In this document: positions 16,661 to 26,630 of the stretch, piece by piece
Layout: every line of letters starts with the position of its first letter
Numbering within the stretch: the stretch's first letter is position 1
Assembly (NCBI RefSeq): GCF_028288205.1
Contig: NZ_JAQBOD010000058.1
Location: 82,422-146,421 of the forward strand
Length of the DNA: 64,000 bases
Reading direction: 5' to 3'
DNA from: Mucilaginibacter sp.
Lineage (GTDB): Bacteria; Bacteroidota; Bacteroidia; Sphingobacteriales; Sphingobacteriaceae
The notes under the pieces: generated by a model
Database searches by the model: none
Told to the model about the DNA's origin: nothing
The model's input: the letters and a program-made list of their open reading frames with translations, nothing else
Made by a program: the position numbers and the translations under genes

Positions 16661-19108
16661 ATGGAAGAGTTAAACAAGGTAACACCCAAACTACCGAACC
16701 AGGAATTTGATTATTATAAAATAGCCAAAATTCTATTAAGCAGATGGTACTGGATAGCAGGTTCTGTTTTGATATGTTTTCTTGCATCAAATGTTTATTT
16801 GTGGTATACACCGAAAGTATTTGCTACATCTGCCGTTATAAAATTCGAGGAAAAAAAATCCGAAATATCAGATATGGTAGGTATGGCAACCAGTACAGAC
16901 AGGGCCAACGTTTCTAAAATTCAAAGCGAAACGATAATACTACAAAGCACCCCTCTTTTATTAAATGCTGTTAAACACCTTGATTACCGCATGAGCTTTT
17001 ATGTAGTGGGCCGGGTACTTAACCGTACTAATGAACTATACCCCGCAAAACCATTAGATGTACAACTTATTAATTTTGATACGCTAAATTTTTTTCACAA
17101 CCTAATCACTTTTAAGCCTATAAATAAAACTTCTTTCAATATTAGTTATCAAGGGCAGCAGTCTATATTAGGAAAAGATATTACCCAGGTATGCTATTAC
17201 AATGTGCCCTTTACTGTTGGACCTACATCTTTTAGTATTAAATATCCGGCAGATTTGCCTAAAACTGCGTCTTTTTTATTCAAGCTTAATGCTCCGGAAG
17301 ATTTTATAGGCAGGATAAGGGGCGGGTTACATACGCAAGAAACAGCCAAAAACTCAAATATGTTATCATTACAGCAAACTGATTCTAATCCCCGGTTTGC
17401 TGCAGATGCATTAAACGCTGTTGTACAGGAATATATGCATTATGATCATAGCCAGCGAACAAAATCAGCATTGCAAATGATCAGGTTTATTGATGATCAG
17501 TTAAATTTTCTTGCAACCAAACTAAACGGCTCAGAAAGCTCCATTCAGGAATATAAGCAAAATAATAAAATAATAGATGTAAGTTCTGCTTCAGACCGGG
17601 TAATAGGCCGGGCTAAAGAGCTTGAATCACAAATTTCAATAATAAAACTTGACCTCCTGGCTATTGATCAGCTTCAACAAGATATAGTTAAGGGTAAAGA
17701 CAATGTAAATATTAATTTGAACACCGTTGGAGCAAGTACCAATACTCAAATAGGTGAATTTGTTGCCAATCTTAATAGTTTATTGTCTTTAAAAACTGCT
17801 TTGTTAAAAACTTACAATAATAATTCGCCGCAAATACAGGATATAGACCGGCAAATTTTACAAATCAAAAATACTACCATAAACAGCATTGTTTCATCGC
17901 GCAAGCTTATTGAAACTAAATTAAAATATGAACAAGACCAACTTGTGCCGGTAAATCAACAAATAGCACAATTACCGGCTGCAGAACGGCAGATGGTTAG
18001 TTTAAAACGAGATTTTGAAGTTAATGATAAGGTTTATTCTTTCTTATCCGAAAAAAAACTAGATCAGGAAATATTAACCGCGGGTATACTGCCCGGTGCA
18101 ACTATTATTGACCTGGCCCAACCTAATTATAATCCGGTATCGCCAGATGACCATAGCTTTCATCGTACAGCAATAATTTTAGGAATTGCAATAGGTTTAG
18201 GGTTTATTATTTTAATAAGGGTATTAAACCCTTATATATATGATAAAGAAACTGTTGAAAATATTACCACAATACCGATTATTGGGGTAATAAGAAAGTT
18301 CCCCGAAGATATTGATGAATTTAGCACCCAAATACTGGCCATTAGTAAGCCAAAATCAATATTTGCAGAATCTGTACGCTCGGTTCGTACCAATCTAAAC
18401 TTCCTGGCATCAGAGAAAAAAAGCAAGGTCATCTGTGTTACATCGGAAGTAGCGGGCGAAGGAAAATCATTTGTGGCGGTTAACTTATCAAGTACCTTAT
18501 CTCTTATAGATAAAAAGGTTATTTTGATAGCTGCCGATCTAAGACGATCAAAACTGCATAAAACTTTTCATGTGCCAAATGATATGGGTTTAAGTAATTA
18601 CCTGGCCAACAGATGTAGTATTGATGATATTATAAATAATTCTAACCAGGAAGGTTTGGATTTTATAGTTTCAGGACCGGTGCCCCCTAACCCATCAGAA
18701 TTATTGCATTCTGCAAGAATGACTGAATTAATAAACAATCTTAAAGAAAGGTATGATATTATCATGATTGATACCGCCCCGATTGGTTTGGTATCAGATG
18801 CAATACCATTAATAAGAATGAGTGATATTAATCTTTTTGTAATACGATCAGGAAAATCAAAATTCTATGCGGCAACTATTCCGCAACGTATTGCACAGGA
18901 ATATCACCTGGATAATACAGTTATTGTACTTAATGCATTTGCCCAGGACCAGCTGCATTCAGGATATTATTCAACAAAATATACCGGCAATAATTATGGC
19001 GCCACCTATTACTATTACTCTGACTATGCCGGTAATGAAGGCTCTGGTTATTATATCGATGATAATGAGAATAAATGGTGGCATATATGGAATTGGTTCA
19101 AAAAATAA
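16661..19108 (+). CDS. Wzc-like polysaccharide co-polymerase and BY-type tyrosine kinase
   Basis: Inner-membrane regulator of chain length and export, 815 residues. The N-terminal Wzz-type domain is flanked by helices at about 33-52 and 505-525, with a long periplasmic coiled-coil region between them. The cytoplasmic kinase domain has Walker A VAGEGKSF (near 597-604), Walker A' ILIAADLRRSK (near 621-631) and Walker B IIMIDTAP (near 700-707). The C-terminal tail is rich in tyrosine (about 12 Tyr within the last 50 residues), the usual autophosphorylation cluster. It follows the Wza-like gene with no gap. Confidence 0.92.
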   Translation: MEELNKVTPKLPNQEFDYYKIAKILLSRWYWIAGSVLICFLASNVYLWYTPKVFATSAVIKFEEKKSEISDMVGMATSTDRANVSKIQSETIILQSTPLLLNAVKHLDYRMSFYVVGRVLNRTNELYPAKPLDVQLINFDTLNFFHNLITFKPINKTSFNISYQGQQSILGKDITQVCYYNVPFTVGPTSFSIKYPADLPKTASFLFKLNAPEDFIGRIRGGLHTQETAKNSNMLSLQQTDSNPRFAADALNAVVQEYMHYDHSQRTKSALQMIRFIDDQLNFLATKLNGSESSIQEYKQNNKIIDVSSASDRVIGRAKELESQISIIKLDLLAIDQLQQDIVKGKDNVNINLNTVGASTNTQIGEFVANLNSLLSLKTALLKTYNNNSPQIQDIDRQILQIKNTTINSIVSSRKLIETKLKYEQDQLVPVNQQIAQLPAAERQMVSLKRDFEVNDKVYSFLSEKKLDQEILTAGILPGATIIDLAQPNYNPVSPDDHSFHRTAIILGIAIGLGFIILIRVLNPYIYDKETVENITTIPIIGVIRKFPEDIDEFSTQILAISKPKSIFAESVRSVRTNLNFLASEKKSKVICVTSEVAGEGKSFVAVNLSSTLSLIDKKVILIAADLRRSKLHKTFHVPNDMGLSNYLANRCSIDDIINNSNQEGLDFIVSGPVPPNPSELLHSARMTELINNLKERYDIIMIDTAPIGLVSDAIPLIRMSDINLFVIRSGKSKFYAATIPQRIAQEYHLDNTVIVLNAFAQDQLHSGYYSTKYTGNNYGATYYYYSDYAGNEGSGYYIDDNENKWWHIWNWFKK

Positions 19109-19124
19109 AGCATTAATTTAATAA

Positions 19125-19640
19125 ATGACTTTAATATCAAATACAGCTGCCTATAAGTGGTATCCTGTTTATACGCAACCCCGGGCCGAAAAAAAAGCAT
19201 TCCAGACTTTAGTAAATAAAGGCATAGAGGCTTATTTGCCGCTTCATCGGCAAATGAAACAATGGAGCGACAGAAAAAAATGGGTGGAAGAACCTTTTAT
19301 TAAATCATACCTATTTGTTCATATCACCGAACAAGAAAAAACAGAAGTGTTAATGACCAAGGGAATAGCACGGTTTATATACTTTTCAAACACAGTTGCT
19401 ACAATGCCCGACCGCCAGATTGTAGATCTTAAATTATTGATGGCTAGCCCCTACGATCTGGAAATTACCGAAGAAAACCTGCAACCTGGCGAAAAAATAA
19501 TAATTAAAGCCGGCCCGCTTAAGGGAATGACCGGCAATATGGTCTCATACCGCTCGCAAAAACAATTGGTGCTAAAACTTGAAAGCCTTGGTTGCTCAAT
19601 CTTAGTAAATGTGGCTGCCTCAATAATTGATAGATTTTAA
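19125..19640 (+). CDS. upxY: UpxY-family NusG paralogue (transcription antiterminator)
   Basis: A 171-residue specialised NusG. The N-terminal NGN domain (about 10-110) begins KWYPVYTQPRAEKKAFQTLV and contains PFIKSYLFVHI. A KOW-like domain (about 120-168) contains GEKIIIKAGPLKGMTG. In Bacteroides, UpxY proteins bind RNA polymerase at the 5' leader of their own capsule operon and prevent early termination. Here the gene sits third, directly before a 168-nt leader and roughly 34 kb of biosynthetic genes, so it probably serves the downstream genes. The symbol marks family, not a proven orthologue. Confidence 0.88.
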   Translation: MTLISNTAAYKWYPVYTQPRAEKKAFQTLVNKGIEAYLPLHRQMKQWSDRKKWVEEPFIKSYLFVHITEQEKTEVLMTKGIARFIYFSNTVATMPDRQIVDLKLLMASPYDLEITEENLQPGEKIIIKAGPLKGMTGNMVSYRSQKQLVLKLESLGCSILVNVAASIIDRF

Positions 19641-19808
19641 TTAATAATTTATATTATAGTTTTATATTACACAACGGCATTTTAGCTTTATTTATGCCAT
19701 CAGCCTTACAAAATTTGCATTAAAAAGCAAAATGCAAATAACTAATAATTAATAGGTTACACACATTACGTGTGACTTACGAGGCGGAGCTATGAATACC
19801 CCTTATTT
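19641..19808 (+). promoter_or_regulatory. Leader between upxY and asnB with hairpins and an ops-like motif
   Basis: This is the longest gap between upxY and 36.8 kb. Hairpin 1 is TTTGCATT (19714-19721) with AATGCAAA (19731-19738). Hairpin 2 is GTTACAC (19756-19762) with GTGTGAC (19770-19776), one G-U pair. GGCGGAGCTATG at 19783-19794 follows; it aligns with the RfaH ops core GGCGGTAGCGTG if one-base gaps are allowed. Neither hairpin has a T-run. The regulatory role is inference from its place next to upxY. Confidence 0.35.
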
Positions 19809-21596
19809 ATGTGCAGAATAGCAGGAATTATTTCGAAAAGGTTAACTACAGATGAAATGTTTGCAAAAACAAGCATTATGTGTAATGCCTTAAAGCATGG
19901 CGGGCCAGATGATAAAGGTATTTTTTTGGCCGAAAATACTGGCTTGGCATTTGGTCATCGCAGATTATCAATCATTGATTTAAGTACCAATGGGCACCAA
20001 CCCATGGCTGATATTAATAAAAAAACATGGATAACTTTTAATGGTGAGATTTATAATTATCGCGAATTAAAAGATCAATTGATGAAAATTGGTGCTAAAT
20101 TTCATTCTAATACCGATACAGAAGTTATTTTGCAGGCTTACCTGCATTGGGGTGTAGCAGCTTTTTCAAAATTCCGTGGGATGTTTGCTTTTGCATTATA
20201 TGATATTGAAAAAGCTTTAACTTATCTTGTACGTGATGCTATGGGTATTAAACCCTTATATTATCATATTGCAAACGAACAGTTAAGCTTCGCATCAGAA
20301 GTAAAGGCGCTGCAATTAGCGCGTATTGCTAATGAAAACAATAAAACATGGTTAATTAAATTTTTAGCTTACGGGCACATTCCTGAACCTGACACTATTT
20401 TAAACAATGTATTCAGTCTGCCTAAAGGAAGTTTTTTATGTTGGGATCATAATAACTGTACCCATCATATATCATTATATACCCAATCATCGGTAACCAA
20501 CCGCATCACAAATATAAAACTCGCAGAAAAAGCCATTAACGAGACATTTAGAGCTGCTATAAACCGTCAACTTATTGCTGATGCACCCATTGGTGTTTTT
20601 TTAAGCGGCGGCATAGATTCAAGCGTGGTTACCCTGTTAGCTAATCAACAGCAACAACACGAGCTGAAAACCGTATCGCTTTATTTTAATGAAAAAGAAT
20701 ATGACGAAAGCGCCTATCAACAACAAATCTTTAATAAAATACAAGGAGAAAAATTTACTCACCTAATAACACAGCATGATTTTGAAGAGTGCTTTCCTTA
20801 TATATTAAGCGCAATGGACATGCCAACTACCGATGGCATTAATACTTGGTTTATAAGCAATTACGCCCATAAAGATGGGTTAAAAGCTGTACTATCGGGC
20901 ATTGGTGCCGATGAACTATTTGGCGGATATCCTTCATTTAACAGGATAAAATATATCAAATATTTAAGAATGATTCCATCCTCGTTATTAAAAACAACAA
21001 ATTATTTGGTTGCTGACCCATTAAAAAGGGTAAACTACTTAACCAACAATCATCCATTTGCTGATTATCTTTTTTTAAGAGGATTATTTGCACCTGCTGA
21101 AATAGCAGAAATATTAAATTGTGATGAAAAGCAAGTTTATGACGCATTATTCTCAATAGAGAATATTCCTAATCCAGGGCTCACAAACCAGGAAAAAGCA
21201 GCCTGGTTTGAAACTAACATCTATATGCAAAATCAATTACTGCATGATACTGATATAATGAGTATGAATAATGGACTGGAAGTTAGGGTTCCATTTTTAG
21301 ACGAAGACTTTCAAAATGCGATAAACAGTATTTCTTCTGAAATAAGGTTTGATAAAAATCAACCTAAAAAATTGTTGATTGATACTTTTAAAGATATTTT
21401 ACCGCAATCTGTTTGGAACCGGCCCAAAATGGGTTTTAGCTTTCCTTTACAACAATGGATGCGGCAACACGCTGAAATAAATAACGAAAACTTGTATAGA
21501 AACAAAAAAGCAAAAAGTATTATTAAGGATTTTAAAACTGACAAAGTGCATTGGTCTAAAGCCTTTGCACTTTACCAGGTACAACTTCATGCCTAA
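19809..21596 (+). CDS. asnB: Asparagine synthase (glutamine-hydrolysing), polysaccharide-locus type
   Basis: Cytosolic amidotransferase, 595 residues. The Ntn-type glutaminase domain starts with Cys2 (MCRIAGIIS), exposed after Met removal; RLSIIDLSTNGHQPM and FNGEIYNYRELK follow. The synthase domain has the PP-loop FLSGGIDSSV near 264-273. In polysaccharide loci such enzymes (WbpS-like) often amidate a sugar carboxyl group rather than make free asparagine; that role is inference from context. It is the first gene after the leader downstream of upxY. Confidence 0.88.
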   Translation: MCRIAGIISKRLTTDEMFAKTSIMCNALKHGGPDDKGIFLAENTGLAFGHRRLSIIDLSTNGHQPMADINKKTWITFNGEIYNYRELKDQLMKIGAKFHSNTDTEVILQAYLHWGVAAFSKFRGMFAFALYDIEKALTYLVRDAMGIKPLYYHIANEQLSFASEVKALQLARIANENNKTWLIKFLAYGHIPEPDTILNNVFSLPKGSFLCWDHNNCTHHISLYTQSSVTNRITNIKLAEKAINETFRAAINRQLIADAPIGVFLSGGIDSSVVTLLANQQQQHELKTVSLYFNEKEYDESAYQQQIFNKIQGEKFTHLITQHDFEECFPYILSAMDMPTTDGINTWFISNYAHKDGLKAVLSGIGADELFGGYPSFNRIKYIKYLRMIPSSLLKTTNYLVADPLKRVNYLTNNHPFADYLFLRGLFAPAEIAEILNCDEKQVYDALFSIENIPNPGLTNQEKAAWFETNIYMQNQLLHDTDIMSMNNGLEVRVPFLDEDFQNAINSISSEIRFDKNQPKKLLIDTFKDILPQSVWNRPKMGFSFPLQQWMRQHAEINNENLYRNKKAKSIIKDFKTDKVHWSKAFALYQVQLHA

Positions 21597-22719
21597 AAAA
21601 ATATTTCTTCTTACGTTACAAACATTTAGCTCTACAGGCGGGATACAAAAAATGACCCGCACGCTTGCACATTCGTTGCAGCAAGTAGCTTTACACAATA
21701 AATTTAAATTTAAGCTATGGTCTGTTTATGATAACGATAGTGACTTAATGCCTCAATATTTACCACCCGAAAGCTTTAAAGGCTTTAGTGTTAACCGTGG
21801 TGCATTTATTGTAAATACGCTTAAAATAGCAGTAACTGCCGATGTTATAATAATAAGCCATATTAACCTGGCCATTATTGGCTTAGGTATTAAAATAATA
21901 AATCCAAAATGTAAAGTTTGGCTCATCGCTCATGGCATAGAAGTTTGGCGCCCGTTATCGTTTATCAAAAAATATTTCTTGAAAAAATGCAACAAAATAA
22001 TTTGTGTAAGCAATTTTACTAAACAAGAAATAATAAAACGGCATAAAATAAATTCTGATAAATGTGCTGTTTTAAATAATGCGGTGGACCCCTTTATGGT
22101 GCTTCCAAAAAGCTTTGAAAAACCAAAACATTTGCTTGAAAGATATCAACTAACTACTAATAATGTTATATTATATACTTTAACAAGATTAGCGGCAACA
22201 GAACAATATAAAGGATACGAGCAAGTAATAAAAGTTATAAACAAATTAAAGCATACTGTTCCTTCAATTAAATATATTCTTTCGGGCCAGTATGATGCTA
22301 TAGAAGAAAGACGTATCAAGCAATTAATAAGCGATTATAAAGTTGAGGACCAAATTATTTTAACCGGTTTTATTAATGAAAATGAACTTGCTGATCATTT
22401 TTTATTGGCCGACCTATTTATCCTCCCAAGTAAAAAAGAAGGCTTTGGAATTGTATTTATAGAAGCATTAGCTTGTGGCTTACCTGTAATTTGCGGCAAT
22501 GTTGACGGTAGCCTTGATGCTATAAGAAACGGCGAACTGGGAAGAGCCATTAACCCTGATGATTTAATAGAGCTTGAAAACGCGCTTGCTACCGACTTAA
22601 ACAGATCATTAACCATAGCCGAACGTAAAAACTTACAGAAACAATGCTTGCATTATTTTAACGAAGATGATTATATAATTAAACTACAACGCTTATTAAA
22701 CAATGAACCAATTAGCTGA
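21589..22719 (+). CDS. Glycosyltransferase family 4
   Basis: GT-B retaining sugar transferase of about 376 residues. The N-terminal FSSTGGIQKMTRTLAHSL binds acceptor and phosphate. The family E-x7-E motif is EGFGIVFIEALACG (from about residue 284), followed by LPVICG. I chose ATG 21589 (MPKKIFLL), which overlaps the asnB stop by 8 nt, over the earlier in-frame start at 21565, because the first strand then begins where the family normally starts. Confidence 0.87.
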   Translation: MPKKIFLLTLQTFSSTGGIQKMTRTLAHSLQQVALHNKFKFKLWSVYDNDSDLMPQYLPPESFKGFSVNRGAFIVNTLKIAVTADVIIISHINLAIIGLGIKIINPKCKVWLIAHGIEVWRPLSFIKKYFLKKCNKIICVSNFTKQEIIKRHKINSDKCAVLNNAVDPFMVLPKSFEKPKHLLERYQLTTNNVILYTLTRLAATEQYKGYEQVIKVINKLKHTVPSIKYILSGQYDAIEERRIKQLISDYKVEDQIILTGFINENELADHFLLADLFILPSKKEGFGIVFIEALACGLPVICGNVDGSLDAIRNGELGRAINPDDLIELENALATDLNRSLTIAERKNLQKQCLHYFNEDDYIIKLQRLLNNEPIS

Positions 22720-23566
22720 AGAAAATTGGGATATCGAAATTACTCCAAAAAATAACCTTTTTAGCTTAGGCCTAAAGGATGTTTGGCAATACCGCGATCT
22801 GCTGGTGCTGCTGGTAAGGCGCGATTTTGTATCATTTTACAAACAAACTATATTAGGCCCCATTTGGTTTTTTGTACAACCTATAATTACCATTCTAATT
22901 TATAACCTGGTATTTAATAACCTTGCTAATATAGGAACTGATAAAATACCCGGTCCGGTATTCTACTTAGCCGGTACTATTTTATGGAACTATTTTGCCG
23001 ATTGTCTAACCAAAACATCAACTGTTTTTAGAGATAATGCTGCTATGCTGGGTAAGGTTTACTTTCCGCGGTTAATAATGCCTTTAAGCATTGTGCTATC
23101 CAATTTAATAAGATTTGCTGTGCAGTTTATATTGTTTGTAATACTGATGCTTGTCTATCATTTTAATGGTTCCCTTATTAGGCCTAATATATACATCTTG
23201 CTTTTTCCTTTATTAATCATTCTTATTGCAGCATTAGGATTGGGGCTGGGTATGATTATATCAGCAGTTACTACTAAATATCGCGATCTGGCATTTGTAG
23301 TAAGCTTTGGTGTCCCCTTGTTAATGTATACAACTACGGTAATTTATCCATTATCCGCGGCAATAATTAAATATCCTGCATATAGCTGGATAATAAAGTT
23401 TAACCCTGTTACAGCAATAATAGAGACTTTTAGATATGGTTTTTTAAACAAAGGCAGTTTTAGCTGGGAGCTATTGGCTTATAGCAGTTGTATAACCGTA
23501 ATTATATTGTTAACAGGTATTATTATTTTCAATAAGGTTGAAAAAACTTTCGTTGATACGGTATAA
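22703..23566 (+). CDS. wzm: ABC-2 type polysaccharide export permease (Wzm-like)
   Basis: Inner-membrane half of an ABC exporter for lipid-linked glycans, 287 residues. A cytoplasmic N-terminus carries KDVWQYRDLLVLLVRRDF, the coupling segment, before the first helix. Six hydrophobic helices follow, and FVQPIITILIYNLVF is the first. It is paired with the ATPase gene by a TAATG overlap, and it overlaps the previous gene by 17 nt. Confidence 0.9.
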   Translation: MNQLAEENWDIEITPKNNLFSLGLKDVWQYRDLLVLLVRRDFVSFYKQTILGPIWFFVQPIITILIYNLVFNNLANIGTDKIPGPVFYLAGTILWNYFADCLTKTSTVFRDNAAMLGKVYFPRLIMPLSIVLSNLIRFAVQFILFVILMLVYHFNGSLIRPNIYILLFPLLIILIAALGLGLGMIISAVTTKYRDLAFVVSFGVPLLMYTTTVIYPLSAAIIKYPAYSWIIKFNPVTAIIETFRYGFLNKGSFSWELLAYSSCITVIILLTGIIIFNKVEKTFVDTV

Positions 23567-24810
23567 TGAGTAAAGTAATAAAAGTAGAAAACCTTTCAAA
23601 AGCCTATCAATTAGGCGATTTTGGCACAGGAACGATATCACGCGATTTGGAACGCTTCTGGGCCAGGATGCGGGGTAAAGAAGATCCATTTTTAAAAATT
23701 GGTGAAGTAAATGACCGCACTATTAAAGGCGGGAGTGACGTTGTTTGGAGTTTAAAAGATATAAACTTTGAAATTGAACAAGGCGATGCGGTTGGCATTA
23801 TAGGCCGTAATGGTGCGGGCAAAAGCACCTTGCTTAAGATTTTGAGCAGGGTAACCTCTCCTACTACCGGCTCTGTAAAAGTTAAAGGGCGCATAGCTAG
23901 CCTATTAGAAGTGGGTACCGGGTTCCACCCTGAATTGACAGGTAGAGAAAACATTTATTTAAATGGTGCTATATTAGGCATGCGCAAGGCAGAGATTAAA
24001 CGCAGGTTTGATGAGATAGTTGATTTTGCCGGCGTTGAACGTTATATTGATACACCCGTAAAACGATATTCATCAGGCATGTACGTTCGTTTAGCCTTTG
24101 GGGTTGCCGCACATTTGGAATCAGAGATTTTAGTTGTTGATGAAGTATTGGCTGTTGGCGATGCTGAATTTCAAAAAAAATGCCTGGGTAAAATGAGTGA
24201 TGTGAGTAAGGGCGAAGGGAGGACGATTTTGTTTGTGAGCCATAATATGGAATCCATACTTAAGTTATGCAAACAAGGCATATATCTTGAAAAAGGCAAA
24301 TTATTTTCACAGTCGGCAGCAGAAAAAGTCGTTTTTGAATATATCTCAGAGAGCGATCTACCATCAACTAACCAACATACAGAAGATCTTAATAAACACG
24401 TTAAATTATTAAAATATGCATTAACCAAGACAAATTATAGAATGTCTGAAAATATAGAATTTTGTATTGAATTATTGTCTTCTTCAATTAATAAGCTATC
24501 TGGTTTGTGTATTCTAATATATAACATTTACGAAACAAGAGTAGCCATAATTGATTTAAGATGTGAAGAGTTAGTTGAAATTTCAAAAAAGAAAGGCCAT
24601 TTATATCTTGAAGGCGTTATGAAAAATATAAATCTTATACCTGGGTCATATACTATGGGTCTTTACCTTAATTCCGAGCTTTGTTCCGGAGATTATTTAA
24701 ATATTTTAAAAATTCAAATAAGTGAAGATTTACAACAATCTGCTTTTATACAATATCCACCAGAAGTTAGAGGGGTAGCATTTTTTAACCATACGCTAAC
24801 AATAAAATAA
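23566..24810 (+). CDS. wzt: ABC transporter ATPase with C-terminal glycan-binding domain (Wzt-like)
   Basis: Drives export of undecaprenyl-linked glycan through the Wzm-like permease. Walker A is GRNGAGKST near 80-88, the signature is YSSGMYVRLAFG near 168-179, and Walker B is ILVVDEVLAVGD near 188-199. Residues after about 255 form a separate beta-rich domain, as in Wzt proteins that recognise a modified chain end. This domain is much less conserved and AT-rich. Length 414 fits the two-domain type. The start and end both use TAATG coupling. Confidence 0.92.
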   Translation: MSKVIKVENLSKAYQLGDFGTGTISRDLERFWARMRGKEDPFLKIGEVNDRTIKGGSDVVWSLKDINFEIEQGDAVGIIGRNGAGKSTLLKILSRVTSPTTGSVKVKGRIASLLEVGTGFHPELTGRENIYLNGAILGMRKAEIKRRFDEIVDFAGVERYIDTPVKRYSSGMYVRLAFGVAAHLESEILVVDEVLAVGDAEFQKKCLGKMSDVSKGEGRTILFVSHNMESILKLCKQGIYLEKGKLFSQSAAEKVVFEYISESDLPSTNQHTEDLNKHVKLLKYALTKTNYRMSENIEFCIELLSSSINKLSGLCILIYNIYETRVAIIDLRCEELVEISKKKGHLYLEGVMKNINLIPGSYTMGLYLNSELCSGDYLNILKIQISEDLQQSAFIQYPPEVRGVAFFNHTLTIK

Positions 24811-25700
24811 TGTTTCCAGAAATATTAAGTCAATCTATAATTAAATTACTGGTTAACACTTTTGACCCTGACAAGAAAGGTACAGCAATAGAAATTGGTG
24901 TTGGTACAGACAATTTTTATTCTATTAAGTATAAAGAAGCCGGACTTGAATGTCTTGCAGTTGACCCAATTGCGTATAAACCTTTTTTAAAAATTGCCAA
25001 AGAAAGGAATATCCATTTTGAAGAAGCCTGTATTTATGATACAGAAGGTGAAATAACGCTATATAGCAATGAATATTCTGATCTTTCGTCTATTAATAGC
25101 GACTGGTGGGGGGTGAACGAAAAAAATCAAAAAAAAGTTAAGTCTATTTTGCTGAAGACATTGCTAATAAAATATAATATTGACAAAATTACTTTCCTAA
25201 AAGCAGATACCGAAGGTTCAGAATACGAAATAATTAAACAATTAACAGAATTAGATCAATCAAAATTACCATATATTATAGAGTTTGAATATGGTGGTGG
25301 TGCCTTTAAACAAAGTGGCACCGCAGGATGGGATAAAAAATTTTTCGGCAAAGTAATTGCCCTAATACAAACGTTACAAGATCTAAATTATGCACAAGGA
25401 CTAATTATAGATTCAAATGATATTATGCCTGTTTTTTTTGATTTAAAAACAATTAAAGACCCCAACGAACTATTTAAACCGACTTATGAGTATGGCAATT
25501 TTTTAGTTTTTAAGAATCCTATTAACAATGTAGCTGAATTTGAAAGTTTATTATTAAAAACCCAAGCATTTGAACTTAAAAAGTTATTAGATAATTTATA
25601 TACTGAAAACGCTGCGTTAGGTGTAAAAGTGCTAAAGGCTCAATATTTAAGCCGGATTATAAATAAAGTAAGAAAAATGCTAAAAAGTCTAAACAGATAA
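24810..25700 (+). CDS. FkbM-like SAM-dependent methyltransferase
   Basis: A 296-residue putative O-methyltransferase. The SAM site is GTAIEIGVGTDNFYS near 23-37 with the acidic LAVDP after strand 2. KADTEGSEYEIIKQL near 132-146 is the FkbM-type DxEG motif. The C-terminal 50 residues are charged and helical. Sitting directly after Wzt, it may modify the chain end that the Wzt C-terminal domain recognises; that is inference. The substrate is unknown. Confidence 0.7.
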   Translation: MFPEILSQSIIKLLVNTFDPDKKGTAIEIGVGTDNFYSIKYKEAGLECLAVDPIAYKPFLKIAKERNIHFEEACIYDTEGEITLYSNEYSDLSSINSDWWGVNEKNQKKVKSILLKTLLIKYNIDKITFLKADTEGSEYEIIKQLTELDQSKLPYIIEFEYGGGAFKQSGTAGWDKKFFGKVIALIQTLQDLNYAQGLIIDSNDIMPVFFDLKTIKDPNELFKPTYEYGNFLVFKNPINNVAEFESLLLKTQAFELKKLLDNLYTENAALGVKVLKAQYLSRIINKVRKMLKSLNR

Positions 25701-25712
25701 CCGTTTAAATTT

Positions 25713-26627
25713 GTGAAAACTATTCTGAAAAAAATATACCAAAATTTTTTTCCTCCTCGCAAAGTAATTCAAAAAACCTACGAGTCTTGGGCTAATAAAA
25801 ATTATAATCCGGAACCAATAATTTCATTCGTTATACAAACGCATAACAAAAGCCGTACAGTTTTAAAGTTTATTCAAAAACTGAGACAGGTTAAAAATTC
25901 TGAAATTATTGTTATAGATGACGGTTCTAAAAAGAAGGAGTCTATATTGCTTTTAGATAAACTAAATGGAGCAAATGAGTTTATTTTAAAAGCGAATGAT
26001 CTATATGAAGTAATAACTTATGACAGAGCCATTTATTTAAGCCGTGGTAAATATGTGGCATTATTACAGGACGATGATGATTTTACTGATCTGAATTGGG
26101 TAAATGACGCGGTAAAGCACTTTGAAAAATTTACTGATCTTGTTTTCTTGGGTGGCAGGTTAGGCATGAACATGCTGCCTTTTGAAACTACTGCAGATAA
26201 CGTAAGAGGTGAATATGAAGTGGCAAACGGTTATGGACAACGAAAAAACTCTTTTAAATATAAATTTGTAGGGGGAGATATCGAACCTGGCGACTTTAAA
26301 TTTGCCCAAGTTGTTATTAGGGCCCCCATGTGGGTTAACAGACAATTATTTATTGATAACATTAAACATATAGATCAAACTTTCGCACCTTTCCAATGGG
26401 ATGATGCTGAAGTATGTCTTAGGGCTTATTCTCTTGGACTTAAAGTTGGCTGGTACAGAACAAATTTCCGGATAGGCGGGAGCGCGTTAGGTGGAATGAG
26501 GATTTGGAATACAGATTTGATCCATCGGCAGGATGAAGTTAATGCAAATAAGATATATGCTCTTTACAGCAATAAGTTTCAAAAATTCCAAACGATTATT
26601 GATAAAGCCAACGATAATATAAACTAA
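25713..26627 (+). CDS. Glycosyltransferase family 2
   Basis: A 304-residue GT-A transferase starting at GTG. ISFVIQTHNKSRTVLKFIQK near 30-49 is the first Rossmann unit, and EIIVIDDGSKKK follows. ALLQDDDDFTDLNW holds the metal-binding acidic cluster. WDDAEVCLRAYSLGLKVGWY resembles the catalytic-base region of the family. It is AT-rich like its neighbours. The sugar donor is not predictable. Confidence 0.82.
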   Translation: MKTILKKIYQNFFPPRKVIQKTYESWANKNYNPEPIISFVIQTHNKSRTVLKFIQKLRQVKNSEIIVIDDGSKKKESILLLDKLNGANEFILKANDLYEVITYDRAIYLSRGKYVALLQDDDDFTDLNWVNDAVKHFEKFTDLVFLGGRLGMNMLPFETTADNVRGEYEVANGYGQRKNSFKYKFVGGDIEPGDFKFAQVVIRAPMWVNRQLFIDNIKHIDQTFAPFQWDDAEVCLRAYSLGLKVGWYRTNFRIGGSALGGMRIWNTDLIHRQDEVNANKIYALYSNKFQKFQTIIDKANDNIN

Positions 26628-26630
26628 GAG

